From: Bacteroidales bacterium
GTDB lineage: Bacteria; Bacteroidota; Bacteroidia; Bacteroidales; UBA932
Direction: 5' to 3'
DNA: 64,000 bases
Assembly: GCA_017617715.1 (NCBI GenBank)
Contig: JAFZVQ010000036.1
Coordinates: 1 to 64,000, forward strand
Shown: in pieces, positions 42,055 to 51,501 of the stretch
Layout of the letters: every line of letters begins with the position of its first letter
How positions within the stretch are numbered: position 1 is the first letter of the stretch
Made by a program: the position numbers and the translations under genes
The notes under the pieces: model-generated
The model's input: only the letters and a program-made list of their open reading frames with translations
Told to the model about the DNA's origin: nothing
The model's database searches: none

Positions 42055-43749
42055 TTAGTTCCAAGTGTCCTTTACGGATTCCAGGTCGTCTATGCCGCCG
42101 TCGGCCGAAGGGGTCTCGGGCTCCGGTTCGTCCGGGTTGGCCTTGACATAGGTGATGTTGGTAACCTTGTCCGCATATGCGGCGTTGATGTAGCCGATGT
42201 ATTCCATGATGTTGGCGGCGTTGACCGCATACATCTCATGGTTGCCGTCGGCCTTGTACACTCCGAGCTTGCCGCTCAGCACGACATCGCTGACATGGTC
42301 GAACTTGTTGTTGTTGGCGCAGAGGAGGCTCAGGTACTTGGTGTTGCCACCGATGATGGTGCCGGTGTTGACAGTCCTTTCGCCGCCTTCCAGGAACACG
42401 GTGTCGTCTCCCATCAGGGCCACGATGGCGGCCGTGGTGGTCTGCGGGTCGGTGGTGGTGAGGTCGCCCGTGTTGACGCAGTCGATGATGTGGGAGTTGA
42501 CGCTCAGGTTGCAGCAGATCTGGCCCACGCGGCCGTTCACGATCGTGTTGACCTGTGAGGCGTTATTGGTGCAGTGCTCGAAGTAAGTGCCGTAGTTGGC
42601 TGTCGGGCAGATACCGCTGCAACGGCCGACGTTGACCTTCATAGTACCGTTGTTCACACAGTTCTCGATATGGTTGCGGGAGTCGTCCTTGGGATTGGTG
42701 GAGAAGGCAGCGATGCCGCCGTACATCACGCAACCTGCGCCGTTGGCCGTATTGGTGCCGCAGTCCACGTCGACCGTAGCCGTGACTTCGCAGTCCTTGA
42801 CGGTGCTGCCGTAGGCCACGTTCTCATCCAGCGAGAATTCGCCGAACAGGAATCCGACGATGCCGCCGATGGTGAAGCGCTGCGTGCCTGTGGTGCCGGC
42901 GGATTTGATATTGGCGGTGACCTTCACGTTCTCGATGCTGGAGCAGTAGGCCGTGCCCACCACCACGCCTGCGTCGGCAGTGCCGGTGGCGGAGATGTTA
43001 AGGTCCGCTTCGACATTGAGATTCTTCACGGTGGCGTGGGAAATGTAGCCGAACAGGCCCCATGTCTTCCCTTCCGCGACGACAGGACTGACCTTGAAAT
43101 TGCGGATGGTGTGGCCACCGCCGTCGAACACGCTGGTGAAGGCGTTGCCCTTGGCTACGGAAGCATTGTTGGCGTTGCCGGAAGCATCCACGTCGCCGAT
43201 AGGAGTCCATTCCTTGATACTGGACAGGTCAAGGTCAGCGAGGAGCTCCACTTCCTTCTTGCTGTTCATCCAGCGGATAGGGGCTTCACCGTCGTTGACG
43301 GCTTTCACGAAATCGAGGAATTCTGCCAGGTCGGGAATGCCTCCGATGCTGGCGTTCGGGTCGATAACCGCCGTATGTCCCAGCTGGTTGATGGGGACGG
43401 TGATGGAATTGTTGCCGCCGGAGATCTTGATCTCACCGCTGCGGGGATAGGTGTCCGTAGCCTCGTTCTTGTAGTTGGAGGCGATGGTAAGCGTCACGAT
43501 GGCGGGCTTGCCTCCACCCACGCCCTGCTTGGTGTCGGGCGTGACCCAGTCGGGCGCTGTCAGGATCCAGTAAGGTGCCTCGGTGGTGATCACCAGGGCT
43601 TCCACACCGGGATTGTTGGCGGCCACATCCTTGATGGCCGTACGGTCGACCGTGATGGTGTAGACTTTGTCCTCCGGCTCTTTCTTGCCGCAGGACAAGA
43701 CCATCAACGCTCCGAGGAGCAAGGTCGTGAAACATTTTAGAACTTTCAT
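42055..43749 (-). CDS. BACON/GLUG lipoprotein of the second SusCD locus
   Basis: 564 residues. Lipobox VLSC (Cys 20). About 30-125: BACON-like domain (APYWILTAPDWVTPDTKQG, SITVPINQLGH). About 130-190: IGGIPDLAEFLDFVKAVNDG..RWMNSKKEVELLADLDLSS, the module also found at 40006. About 195-480: GLUG repeats (TIGGIVGFLFGEF). The C-terminal 60 residues are Glu/Pro-rich. 12 bases after the NAGPA gene at 43762. No catalytic residues seen; a substrate-binding role is inferred from position only. Confidence 0.83.
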   Translation of the reverse strand: MKVLKCFTTLLLGALMVLSCGKKEPEDKVYTITVDRTAIKDVAANNPGVEALVITTEAPYWILTAPDWVTPDTKQGVGGGKPAIVTLTIASNYKNEATDTYPRSGEIKISGGNNSITVPINQLGHTAVIDPNASIGGIPDLAEFLDFVKAVNDGEAPIRWMNSKKEVELLADLDLSSIKEWTPIGDVDASGNANNASVAKGNAFTSVFDGGGHTIRNFKVSPVVAEGKTWGLFGYISHATVKNLNVEADLNISATGTADAGVVVGTAYCSSIENVKVTANIKSAGTTGTQRFTIGGIVGFLFGEFSLDENVAYGSTVKDCEVTATVDVDCGTNTANGAGCVMYGGIAAFSTNPKDDSRNHIENCVNNGTMKVNVGRCSGICPTANYGTYFEHCTNNASQVNTIVNGRVGQICCNLSVNSHIIDCVNTGDLTTTDPQTTTAAIVALMGDDTVFLEGGERTVNTGTIIGGNTKYLSLLCANNNKFDHVSDVVLSGKLGVYKADGNHEMYAVNAANIMEYIGYINAAYADKVTNITYVKANPDEPEPETPSADGGIDDLESVKDTWN

Positions 43750-43761
43750 AATATCAATTGG

Positions 43762-46194
43762 TTATTGTTTTTCCCTAATCAGGACATAAGTCATACAGCT
43801 GCGCTCACCCTTGGAGTCGCTGGGCCTTCCCACGATGCCGCCCTTGGCGGTGCCGGGGTTCCATACCCACATCGCGGAAGACCCTCCGCCGTCCATACTG
43901 GTCACCCAGGCTCCTCCCAGTTTGGCTGCGATACGGTAGATTTCGTATCCCTTGACGCCAAGGGAATACCAGGTCGGGGACAGCTGGCGGCCGTCCACTT
44001 CGACGAGCCAGACCTTCGTGCGGTCAGCACTGACCACGGGGAAGGTCTTGGGGTCGTAGGACGTGTAGAGGCTGGCGCTCGAGCCGGGCGTGTTGGAAGC
44101 ATCCTTGCCGTCGGTCATCAGCTGGTACATGGTGGAATCCAGGGTGAGGATTGGCTTGGAAGCGTCTCCGTCAATGGAAATGTCGCACCTGAGCTCCACT
44201 GTGTCGCCCACTTTGAGGAAGGACATCAAGTTCGCCGCCATATCCCCGGAAAGGGCTATGCCCACACGGTTCTTTGCGGTGACATAGGGCTTGGTGGACA
44301 GGGGGGTGGTGCGTCCGTCCTTGATCTCCACGACTTTAGCGGCTGCGTATCCCTTGTTGACAAGCATGGGTTCGCCGGTGTATTCGCAGACCACATAAAG
44401 GGCGTCTGCAGCGAGGTCGTTGATGAGCTTGGGATAGGCCGCATAGGGCTGGCGCACGTAGTGGGACGTGTAGAGGGAGGCCTGATACTGCGCCGAAGTG
44501 TGGCGGAGCAGCGTGTCGTTGATGGAGTAATAACTGAATTCCTGTCCGCCGGCCTTGAACTTGCCGGAGAACTTCTTGATTCCGCAGGAGGCGGTCCTGT
44601 CTTCAAAGACGGTGAAGCCCCATTTATGGTTGGTCAAAGCGTTGACTACCGCGGGGTTGTTGATGAAGACCGGACGTCCTTCCTCCACATGGAAACCGCG
44701 GGGGAAGCCGTCGTTGGAATCGAAGAAACTGCAGTTGATGCCGCCGAGGATCTTCTGTCCCTCGGCACGCTTGCGGACGCAGAGTTCGGAAAGCAGCTCC
44801 CGGATATTCTTGCCGTTGTTGGAATTCTTGTTGCCGTTGGGATTGGGAACCATGTCTCCGGCAAAAGCGGAGGTGATCTCTATCCCGGGGTCTTTCAGGT
44901 CGATTTCCAGGACAAAGATTTCCCGCGGCACGTTCGTGCAGGAATAATGGTGGTAGGTGGCGCCGCTGTGGAGCTGTCTTGTCTCCACTTCATCCCAGTC
45001 GTAGTAGCCGTCCCTGGTGAAGTCCACGCTGTTGTTTTCGATATCGTAGCCTTCCTGGGCATTCATCATCGCATTCTTCATCGCATCCGGGGCGCTTCCG
45101 ACATTACCGTTGCCGGTGTTGTCGCTGACGTTCGCCTTGCTCTTGTTGTAGGAGCAGAGCCAGCCGGGGCCGTAGCTGCCCTCGGTCTTGGCGGTGACGG
45201 TGCCGTAGTGGGTGCAGTTCCTGATTACGCCGGAATTGTATCCCACCAGGCCGCCCGCCTGGGCCGCCACCTGGGCAGAAACGTCGCCCTTGACGACGCA
45301 GCCGTTGCCGGAGCCGGCATCTCCGCCGATGACGGAGTTGGCATCGATGAAGCCGGCGATTCCGCCAATCCTGAGGTTCTTGCCGCTGGCGCCGGTGCCG
45401 GTCACGTTGAGGCCGGCGTTGACCGTGATCCTGTTGAGCTTGACGCCCTGTCCGTGGCCGATGATGCCGCCGGCGCTCACAGTGCCGCCGGAATTGCCGC
45501 TGAAGGTCACCCGGTCGCCTTCGTTTCCGAAGGTGAGCCTCGAAATGGTGATGCCCCGCGCATAGCCCACGAATCCGGCATGCGGATACTTGGCCACGTC
45601 CACGGTCCAGTTGACGTTCTTCAGGGTCTTGCCGTTGCCGTCGATGCTGTAGGAGAGGGGCGAGGACTCCGATCCGGCCGGAATCCACTCCTTGATGGAG
45701 GAACAGTCGATGTCTTTGAGTATCTTCACGACGCCGTCCACCAGATATGGGGTGATGGAGCCGTCGCCGCTGGCCGCCCTGGCGAAGCCGAGCAGGTCTT
45801 CAGCAGTGGAGATGCCGCGCACACCCGTGCCTCCGGGCTCCCCTGCCGCCTGCTTCACATCCACCGTCACGCTCTCGCTGCCCAGGTTGGTCACCGTGAG
45901 CACGGCGGCACGCTCCGAGGTGGTCTTGTTCTCCTCGGCGCCTACCACCAGCTGCGAAGCCGACGGCCCTCCTTTACCGCTTGCCGTGACTATTTTCAGC
46001 CAGCTTGCGTTGCTGCGGGCCAGCCAGTCGGTCGACGAGGTCACGGAAAAGGTCTTCTGCTCTCCCAGCGCGAGGACTTCGGCGGAGCCGGGCGACACCA
46101 GAAGCGGCACGTCCCCGCCGTTATCCACGGGTTTCTCACCACAGGCGCAGAAGAAAAGCGCGAGGATGGAAGAGAGTAACATGGTTCTCTTCAT
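43762..46194 (-). CDS. BACON/GLUG phosphodiester glycosidase (NAGPA) lipoprotein
   Basis: 810 residues. Lipobox FFCAC. About 28-118: BACON domain (STDWLARSNASWLKI). About 125-375: GLUG repeats, beginning with the module DLLGFARAASGDG..LKDIDCSSIKEW. About 390-810: NAGPA domain with ILGGINCSFFDSNDGFPRGF (about 480-500), VEVDGR (about 731) and SMDGGGSSAMW (about 768), intact. The HPRT motif is replaced by YDPKTFPVV. Placed directly after SusD, 4 bases on. Expected to cleave a sugar-1-phosphodiester at the cell surface. Confidence 0.9.
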   Translation of the reverse strand: MKRTMLLSSILALFFCACGEKPVDNGGDVPLLVSPGSAEVLALGEQKTFSVTSSTDWLARSNASWLKIVTASGKGGPSASQLVVGAEENKTTSERAAVLTVTNLGSESVTVDVKQAAGEPGGTGVRGISTAEDLLGFARAASGDGSITPYLVDGVVKILKDIDCSSIKEWIPAGSESSPLSYSIDGNGKTLKNVNWTVDVAKYPHAGFVGYARGITISRLTFGNEGDRVTFSGNSGGTVSAGGIIGHGQGVKLNRITVNAGLNVTGTGASGKNLRIGGIAGFIDANSVIGGDAGSGNGCVVKGDVSAQVAAQAGGLVGYNSGVIRNCTHYGTVTAKTEGSYGPGWLCSYNKSKANVSDNTGNGNVGSAPDAMKNAMMNAQEGYDIENNSVDFTRDGYYDWDEVETRQLHSGATYHHYSCTNVPREIFVLEIDLKDPGIEITSAFAGDMVPNPNGNKNSNNGKNIRELLSELCVRKRAEGQKILGGINCSFFDSNDGFPRGFHVEEGRPVFINNPAVVNALTNHKWGFTVFEDRTASCGIKKFSGKFKAGGQEFSYYSINDTLLRHTSAQYQASLYTSHYVRQPYAAYPKLINDLAADALYVVCEYTGEPMLVNKGYAAAKVVEIKDGRTTPLSTKPYVTAKNRVGIALSGDMAANLMSFLKVGDTVELRCDISIDGDASKPILTLDSTMYQLMTDGKDASNTPGSSASLYTSYDPKTFPVVSADRTKVWLVEVDGRQLSPTWYSLGVKGYEIYRIAAKLGGAWVTSMDGGGSSAMWVWNPGTAKGGIVGRPSDSKGERSCMTYVLIREKQ

Positions 46195-46198
46195 ATTC

Positions 46199-48055
46199 TT
46201 ACTGGCTCAGGCCGTCATCCCAGCCCGGATTCTGCGTCAGGGCAAACTCAGTGAGGGTGCGCTGGTCTGCAGGGATGGGCCACAGATAATCGCGGTCTTC
46301 ATTCCACACATAATCCTCGGCTGCCCAATAGGTCAGGTAGCCGGAGGTGCCTTCGCTGAGGGTGAAACCGCTGCCCAACTGGATCTGGTTGGTGGCAGGA
46401 GCTTTAGTGGAACCCTTCGAACCGGTGTAAAGATAGAGGTCGGCCTTGCCGTCCTTGTCCAGGTCAAGGTCCACACCCACCTGGTCGGCGGCGATGTAGA
46501 TGCCCTGGAAACCACCCGTAGCCTTGGGGGTGAGCAAGGCGCCTTCGCCCCAGCGGAGCATGTCCCACTGGCGGAAGCCCTCGCAGAAGAGCTCGACGGC
46601 ACGCTCCCGGCGGATTTCCAGGATGGCGGCCTTCTGGGCACCTGCGGCGTGGGGATAGTAGCTTTCCATAAGGGCGTCAGGCGTGGAAGGCACGGAGGCC
46701 ATGGCCGGCATGCCCACGCGGTCGCGGATCACGTTGATGGTCCTGGCTATGTCTTCATCAGTGAGCTGTCCGAGCTCGGCCTTGGCTTCGGCGTAGTTGA
46801 GCAGCACTTCCGCGTAACGGATCAGAGGATAGTCGGTAGTGGAAGTGGTGGCTCCCTCATGTCCGGTGTCGGAAATGTACTTGATGATGCGGAAACCGTT
46901 GAATGTGCGCTCCCAGGAGAGCTGCTCGGTCTTGTGGAGCTTGGTGGCCTCGTCGATGTCGGCCATCAGGTAGCCGGGGCCCTGGATGGTCTGGGCCAGA
47001 CGGGGATCGCGGTCCTGGAACACGTCGAAGTAGCTGAGCGTCTGCCATCCGGCGCGATTCTGGATAGGGGTGCCGTCGCTCTGGAGGTAGTGATTCACCT
47101 GGCGGAGGCTGGCGCTGCGGTGCTGGTTCTTGAAGTCGAACTGGAGTCCGTGGCGGACCTTCAGGTCCACATTGTAGCGGCGTGCGAAGATGGTCTCGTC
47201 GGTCTCGGCATCCTCAAGGATGAAGTATTCCCTGTAGGATGCGTCCTTGGCGGCGTCGGCCAGTTTCATGGTGTTGCCCTTGTAGAGCTTGCGCGTACCC
47301 ACAATCTTTCCTGCGGCTTCGGCAGCCTGCTGAAGGAAGTATTCGGAGGAGATGTTCACCCCGTCGAAAGTCTGCTCGTCCACCGGCACATAGACCGAGC
47401 CTTTGTGGTACTTGCGGAACGTGCCCTCGAACAGGGCGGCGCGGGATTTCAGGGCGAGGGCCGCATCCTTGGACACATGGTACACGGCATCTGAAGGCCA
47501 CCGGGCCGGCAGCAGGTCGTAGGCCTTGTCCAGGTCTTTCATGACCATGAGCATCACGTAGCCGCGGGGATCGCGGGGCTTGTTCAGGTCTTCGGTGTCG
47601 GAGGAGCCTATCACGTGGTCGTACCAGGGGATGTCGCCGTACTGGCGCACCTTCTCGAAGTAGAACAAGGCACGGAAGAAGTAGCAGACGCCGTCGTAGC
47701 GGTTCCTGACATTGACATCGGTGCACTTGTTGTTCTCCAGCATGTAGTTGATGTTCCTGAGGGGCTTCCATGTGTCGGCGCTCCAGGATTTGGATGAAGG
47801 AGTGCGGGTGCCTTTCTGGACGGCGCTCAGCGAGGAGGACGAGCCGTTGTCGTCGGCATTGAGCTCCGCAAGGTCACCCGGATTCGGAAGGATATCGGAG
47901 TAGAATTTGTTGGCCCAGAGGTCGAGCTCTTTCTCTGAAGAGAAATAAGTGTCCGGAGAGAGACTGGCCTGGGGCGACTTTGTGAGGAAATCCTCGCAGG
48001 AAGACATGGCCATGGCGGAGGCCAGAAGGACGAACGGTATTATAATCTTTTTCAT
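46199..48055 (-). CDS. SusD/RagB-family outer-membrane lipoprotein
   Basis: 618 residues. Lipobox MSSC (Cys 20) followed by EDFLTKSP, the usual mature start of SusD. Motifs: LRNINYMLENN, YDGVCYFFRALFYFEKVRQY (in part), YPLIRYAEVLLNYAEAKAEL (in part), IRRERAVELFCEGFRQWDML (in part). It lies 5 bases downstream of the broken SusC gene. Intact itself. Confidence 0.95.
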   Translation of the reverse strand: MKKIIIPFVLLASAMAMSSCEDFLTKSPQASLSPDTYFSSEKELDLWANKFYSDILPNPGDLAELNADDNGSSSSLSAVQKGTRTPSSKSWSADTWKPLRNINYMLENNKCTDVNVRNRYDGVCYFFRALFYFEKVRQYGDIPWYDHVIGSSDTEDLNKPRDPRGYVMLMVMKDLDKAYDLLPARWPSDAVYHVSKDAALALKSRAALFEGTFRKYHKGSVYVPVDEQTFDGVNISSEYFLQQAAEAAGKIVGTRKLYKGNTMKLADAAKDASYREYFILEDAETDETIFARRYNVDLKVRHGLQFDFKNQHRSASLRQVNHYLQSDGTPIQNRAGWQTLSYFDVFQDRDPRLAQTIQGPGYLMADIDEATKLHKTEQLSWERTFNGFRIIKYISDTGHEGATTSTTDYPLIRYAEVLLNYAEAKAELGQLTDEDIARTINVIRDRVGMPAMASVPSTPDALMESYYPHAAGAQKAAILEIRRERAVELFCEGFRQWDMLRWGEGALLTPKATGGFQGIYIAADQVGVDLDLDKDGKADLYLYTGSKGSTKAPATNQIQLGSGFTLSEGTSGYLTYWAAEDYVWNEDRDYLWPIPADQRTLTEFALTQNPGWDDGLSQ

Positions 48056-48060
48056 AATCG

Positions 48061-50394
48061 TCAGAATGTTACGTCAATACCGACAGAGAAAGTCTTGGAA
48101 TACGGATAGGTGCAGTCGTCGCTGATGGACGTGGTCGCAACTTCCGGATCTATGTACTTGGTGGCCTTCTTCAGGGGAGAGAGATAGAAGAGGTTTTCTC
48201 CGGAGAAGTAGATGCGTGCTTTGTCCAGCACCTTGGTCTTGATGGGAAGGGTGTATCCGACGGTCAGGTTCTTCAGGCGCAGGTAGGCGGCGCTCTGGAG
48301 ATAGAAGTCGGAGGTGACCAGGTTGGCTTGGGTGGCGATACGGCCGCGCTGGCGGGGGTAGATAATGTTGCTGTTGTCGGCGCCGGGCTCTGCGGACCAG
48401 CACTTCTCACTGAAATCTGTCGGGACGAAGGTGGGACGATGGTAGGAGTAAGGGCCCCAGAAATAGATGCAGTTGTAGTTCGGCATCCAGTCCATCTTGC
48501 CCACGCCCTGGAAGAAGACGCTGAGGTCGAAGCCGAACCAGCTGAAGTCGCCCTTGAACGCGTAGTTGTAGCGGGGGCGGGAGTTGCCGATCACGGTCCT
48601 GTCGCCAGGTTTGTCAAGCGTATTGTCGCCGGTGTTGATCTTGGAGTCTCCGTTGAGGTCCTTGTAGATTAAATCGCCCGCCATCAGGTGGTTCCACGGG
48701 GCCACCTGGCCCTTGATGCCTTTGTTGACGGTGGAGAAAGAATCTATGCTCTGCTCATAGGCGGCGGCCTCTTCGTCGGTGGCGAACACCCCGTCCGTCT
48801 GATAACCCCAGATATCGCCCAGGCGCTTTCCGACGTAATTTTCGCTCAGCAGGTTCGAAGGATTGTCGAAGCGGGTGATGTGCGTGACGAAGTCGCCGAG
48901 GGTGGCGGTGATGCCGTAGTACATGGGCTGTCCGGCCACGACGGGATGGTCTTTCCAGCTGATTGCCAGTTCGTAACCCTTCGTACGGAGGTCGGCGGCG
49001 TTCTCTTTCGGAGCGGCCTCTCCATAGACGTACGGCAGGGTCTTGCCGGCGGTGAGCATGTTCTTGGTGTCACGGATGAAGAAGTCGGCGTTGAGGGTAA
49101 GGCGGTCCCTCAGGAAGCCGAGGTCGATGCCTATATTCTTTGAAATCACGGTCTCCCATGTCAGGTTGCTCGACACGGGCGCGTCTGCGTAGGCATAGCC
49201 TGCGTTGTTGAGGCCGTCGAAGGTGTAGCCGCTCAGCAGACCGGTCTTCAGCTCTTCCCAGTAGTAGTAATTGTCGACCTGCTGGTTGCCGAGGGTACCG
49301 TAGCTGACGCGGATCTTGGCGTTGCTGACGTAAGCCTTGAGGGGCTCCCAGAAGGACTCTTCGCTAAGGCGCCATCCGGCGGAAGCGGAGGGGAAGAAGC
49401 CCCAGCGGTGCCCCTTCGGGAAACGCGATGAGCCGTCGTAGCGGCCGCTCACTTCCAGCAGGTAACGGCCCTTCCAGTCGTAGTTCACACGGCCGAAGAA
49501 ACCGAGGGTCCTGTAGGAAGAAATGGCCTGGGAGGCCTTTTCGATTTCACCGTTCGCCATGTTGATGTAGGAAAGCACATCGCTCAGGGAGCCTTTCTGC
49601 TGGATGGTGATGCTGGAACCCAGATAATCGTCGAAGTTGGCGCCGAGGGTGGCCGCGACATGATGGCCGGCGCCGAAATTCTGGTTATAGGAGAAATAGG
49701 CGTTCGCCACCAGGCCGTCCTGGAAGTAGCGGTACTCGCGGGTGAAGTCGTACACCGAACCGTTGGTGAAGAGTCCGCCGGTCATGCCGTTGCCGACATA
49801 CATGCGCTTGTTGATGTTGTCGTAGCTGTTGGCAGTCGGGAGGCTGCGGAAATTGGCGCGGCGGTCCCTGCGACGGTAGGTGACGTCGGTGATGAAGTCA
49901 AGTCCCTTGAATATGTGGGCCGTGAGCCTGTTGGTCCAGGTCCAGTAGTTGTTGATGTTGGAGTTGTGGCTGCGGCCGTCGAGGAAGGCGCCGGCACGTC
50001 CGGACATCATCGGGGAGGTGGCGTCGGCCATGAATCCGGGGTACATTGCTATGGTGCCGTCCGGGTTGTAGGGCACATAGTTCGGGCCCACGTTCTGGGT
50101 CACGTTCCAGAGAATACCCTGGCTGACGTAGCCGGTGGAGCCGTCCATTTCCCAGAAGCCGCCCCAGTCGTAATCGGTGCGCTCCAGGCTCACGTTGGAT
50201 GCGTAGTTGAGCCAGGAAGCGATGTCGGCGTCGACCTTGGCGCGCAGCGAAATGCTGTTGAAGATATCCTGCGCCTTGGCGGCAAAGAGGCCTTCCCGGT
50301 AGAGGTAACGGGCGGATGCGTAGTAGCGGGTCTTGTCGGTGCCGCCGCGCACGGTGATGTTATGCTCAGTCTCGGGACGGGTGCGGTTGAACAC
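48061..50394 (-). CDS. SusC-family transporter, C-terminal part after an in-frame stop
   Basis: 777 residues from a GTG at 50394 that lies only 3 codons after the TGA ending the upstream fragment, in the same frame. It holds the rest of the plug-barrel region, from NRTRPETEHNITVRGG to the terminal Phe (FSVGIDVTF). Typical barrel motifs include RYDGSSRFPKGHRWGFFPS (in part) and GWRLSEESFW. It has no signal peptide, so it cannot be a working transporter unless made as one chain with 50404-51402. Confidence 0.85.
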   Translation of the reverse strand: MFNRTRPETEHNITVRGGTDKTRYYASARYLYREGLFAAKAQDIFNSISLRAKVDADIASWLNYASNVSLERTDYDWGGFWEMDGSTGYVSQGILWNVTQNVGPNYVPYNPDGTIAMYPGFMADATSPMMSGRAGAFLDGRSHNSNINNYWTWTNRLTAHIFKGLDFITDVTYRRRDRRANFRSLPTANSYDNINKRMYVGNGMTGGLFTNGSVYDFTREYRYFQDGLVANAYFSYNQNFGAGHHVAATLGANFDDYLGSSITIQQKGSLSDVLSYINMANGEIEKASQAISSYRTLGFFGRVNYDWKGRYLLEVSGRYDGSSRFPKGHRWGFFPSASAGWRLSEESFWEPLKAYVSNAKIRVSYGTLGNQQVDNYYYWEELKTGLLSGYTFDGLNNAGYAYADAPVSSNLTWETVISKNIGIDLGFLRDRLTLNADFFIRDTKNMLTAGKTLPYVYGEAAPKENAADLRTKGYELAISWKDHPVVAGQPMYYGITATLGDFVTHITRFDNPSNLLSENYVGKRLGDIWGYQTDGVFATDEEAAAYEQSIDSFSTVNKGIKGQVAPWNHLMAGDLIYKDLNGDSKINTGDNTLDKPGDRTVIGNSRPRYNYAFKGDFSWFGFDLSVFFQGVGKMDWMPNYNCIYFWGPYSYHRPTFVPTDFSEKCWSAEPGADNSNIIYPRQRGRIATQANLVTSDFYLQSAAYLRLKNLTVGYTLPIKTKVLDKARIYFSGENLFYLSPLKKATKYIDPEVATTSISDDCTYPYSKTFSVGIDVTF

Positions 50395-50403
50395 GAACCC
50401 GTA

Positions 50404-50406
50404 TCA
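50404..50406 (-). other. Premature TGA in a SusC gene (48061-51402)
   Basis: Read through, the junction is GNFD-stop-YGFVFNRTRPETEHN. SusC proteins usually have DWY-x-x-x-F here, so a TGG Trp codon has become TGA. Everything on both sides is in one frame and undamaged (332 + 1 + about 780 residues). TGA is used as a true stop elsewhere in the window (for instance the SusD at 29265). So this is a recent pseudogene, a readthrough site or a sequencing/assembly error. Confidence 0.75.
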
Positions 50407-51402
50407 GTCGAAGTTGCCCAGATACACGTAGGTGTAGGTGCCGGTCTCGTCCGGGACCACCCAGGGACGGGTGGGGTCTTCGACCACGTCGTTGCGGCGC
50501 TCATAGAGCATCTGGATCTGCTCGTCGGAGTAGGTCCAGGCGCCGTAGCCCTTGAAGGTCTTGTAGAAATCGTTCATCAGGGTCACGTAATCGTAGCCGC
50601 AGGTCATGAAGTCGGTGGACGTGGTGTTGGCGGAGATGCTGAAACGGCCGTTGTAGGTGATTTTCGCATCGCCGGCGCTGCCGCTCTTGGTGTTGATCAG
50701 GATCACGCCCGCAGAGGCCTTGGCGCCGTAGATGGCGCAGGCGGAAGCGTCCTTAAGCACGGAGATGCTCTCGATGTCGTTGGGGTTCACCTGGGTGAGG
50801 GAGCTCTCGATTCCGTCCACGAGGATGAGCGGGGAGCCGCTGTTGAGGGAGAGCTTGCCGCGGACGTTGACGCTGTAGTTGGTGCCGTCGATGGAGCCGC
50901 TGGAGTTGGTGATCACGAGCGAAGGGTCGGCGCCCTGGATAGCCATGGCGGTGTTGGTGACGGGGCGGAAGTTGAGCTCCTTGCCGTCGATCACGGACAC
51001 CGCGCCGGTCAGGTTGACCCGCTTCTGGGTGCCGTAGCCCACGACGACCAGTTCGTCGAGGACGTTGTTCTCAGAGGTCATCACCAAGCTGAAGGGCTGG
51101 CTTTCCTGGCCGGTAACAGTGAATTCCTGGTCATCGAAGCCCAGGTAGGAAACCGTCAGGACCACAGGGAAGGAAAGCTTGTCGATGATGAACGCACCCG
51201 ACTCGTCGGTCAGGGCATAATTGCCGGATTTCTTGTCGATTACGGATGCGCCGATGAGCGCTTCCCCGTAACGGTCCACGACCACTCCCCTGAAGGAGGT
51301 ATCGGGCCTCGTCGCATCCTGGGCGCCGAGAAGCATCGGCACCAGAAGTGCGATCGACACCAGCGTAGCGCAAAGGATGCGCAGGTGGCTTGTTTTATTC
51401 AT
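50404..51402 (-). CDS. SusC-family transporter, N-terminal fragment ending at premature stop
   Basis: 332 residues. Signal peptide to about LLGAQ. About 35-120: carboxypeptidase-regulatory-like domain (GVVVDRYGEALIGASVIDKK). About 120-250: plug with VVVGYGTQKRVNLTGAVSV, VNVRGKLSLNSGSPLILVDG, SVLKDASACAIYGAKASAGV. No STN domain, unlike the SusC at 30552, in keeping with the absence of a FecR neighbour. It ends at the first barrel strands. A promoter precedes it at 51461-51491. Confidence 0.88.
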   Translation of the reverse strand: MNKTSHLRILCATLVSIALLVPMLLGAQDATRPDTSFRGVVVDRYGEALIGASVIDKKSGNYALTDESGAFIIDKLSFPVVLTVSYLGFDDQEFTVTGQESQPFSLVMTSENNVLDELVVVGYGTQKRVNLTGAVSVIDGKELNFRPVTNTAMAIQGADPSLVITNSSGSIDGTNYSVNVRGKLSLNSGSPLILVDGIESSLTQVNPNDIESISVLKDASACAIYGAKASAGVILINTKSGSAGDAKITYNGRFSISANTTSTDFMTCGYDYVTLMNDFYKTFKGYGAWTYSDEQIQMLYERRNDVVEDPTRPWVVPDETGTYTYVYLGNFD

Positions 51403-51460
51403 CGTGTAGTTATTGGTTAGAAATATTGGTTATACTTGCATTGTCAGTTTTATTATTTTG

Positions 51461-51491
51461 CAAATATAATCTTTTGGAATTTCTATTCCAA
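51461..51491 (-). promoter_or_regulatory. Bacteroidetes-type promoter for the second SusCD locus
   Basis: TTG (51491-51489), 20 bases, TATATTTG (51468-51461) on the minus strand. The leader to the ATG at 51402 would be about 50 bases. Confidence 0.6.
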
Positions 51492-51501
51492 TAATTCACA
51501 C

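Noticed and set aside
43765..46179. 804-codon open frame on the plus strand
   Set aside because: It is antisense to the well-supported NAGPA lipoprotein gene, has no recognisable domain, and is the kind of long shadow frame expected in GC-rich coding DNA. The same holds for long plus-strand frames at 9617-11260, 11683-13032, 24637-25908 and 49660-51420.
50394..50406. Alternative genetic code with TGA as Trp
   Set aside because: TGA ends other genes where expected (for example the SusD at 29265 and the peptide at 7124), and no other gene is interrupted by TGA.
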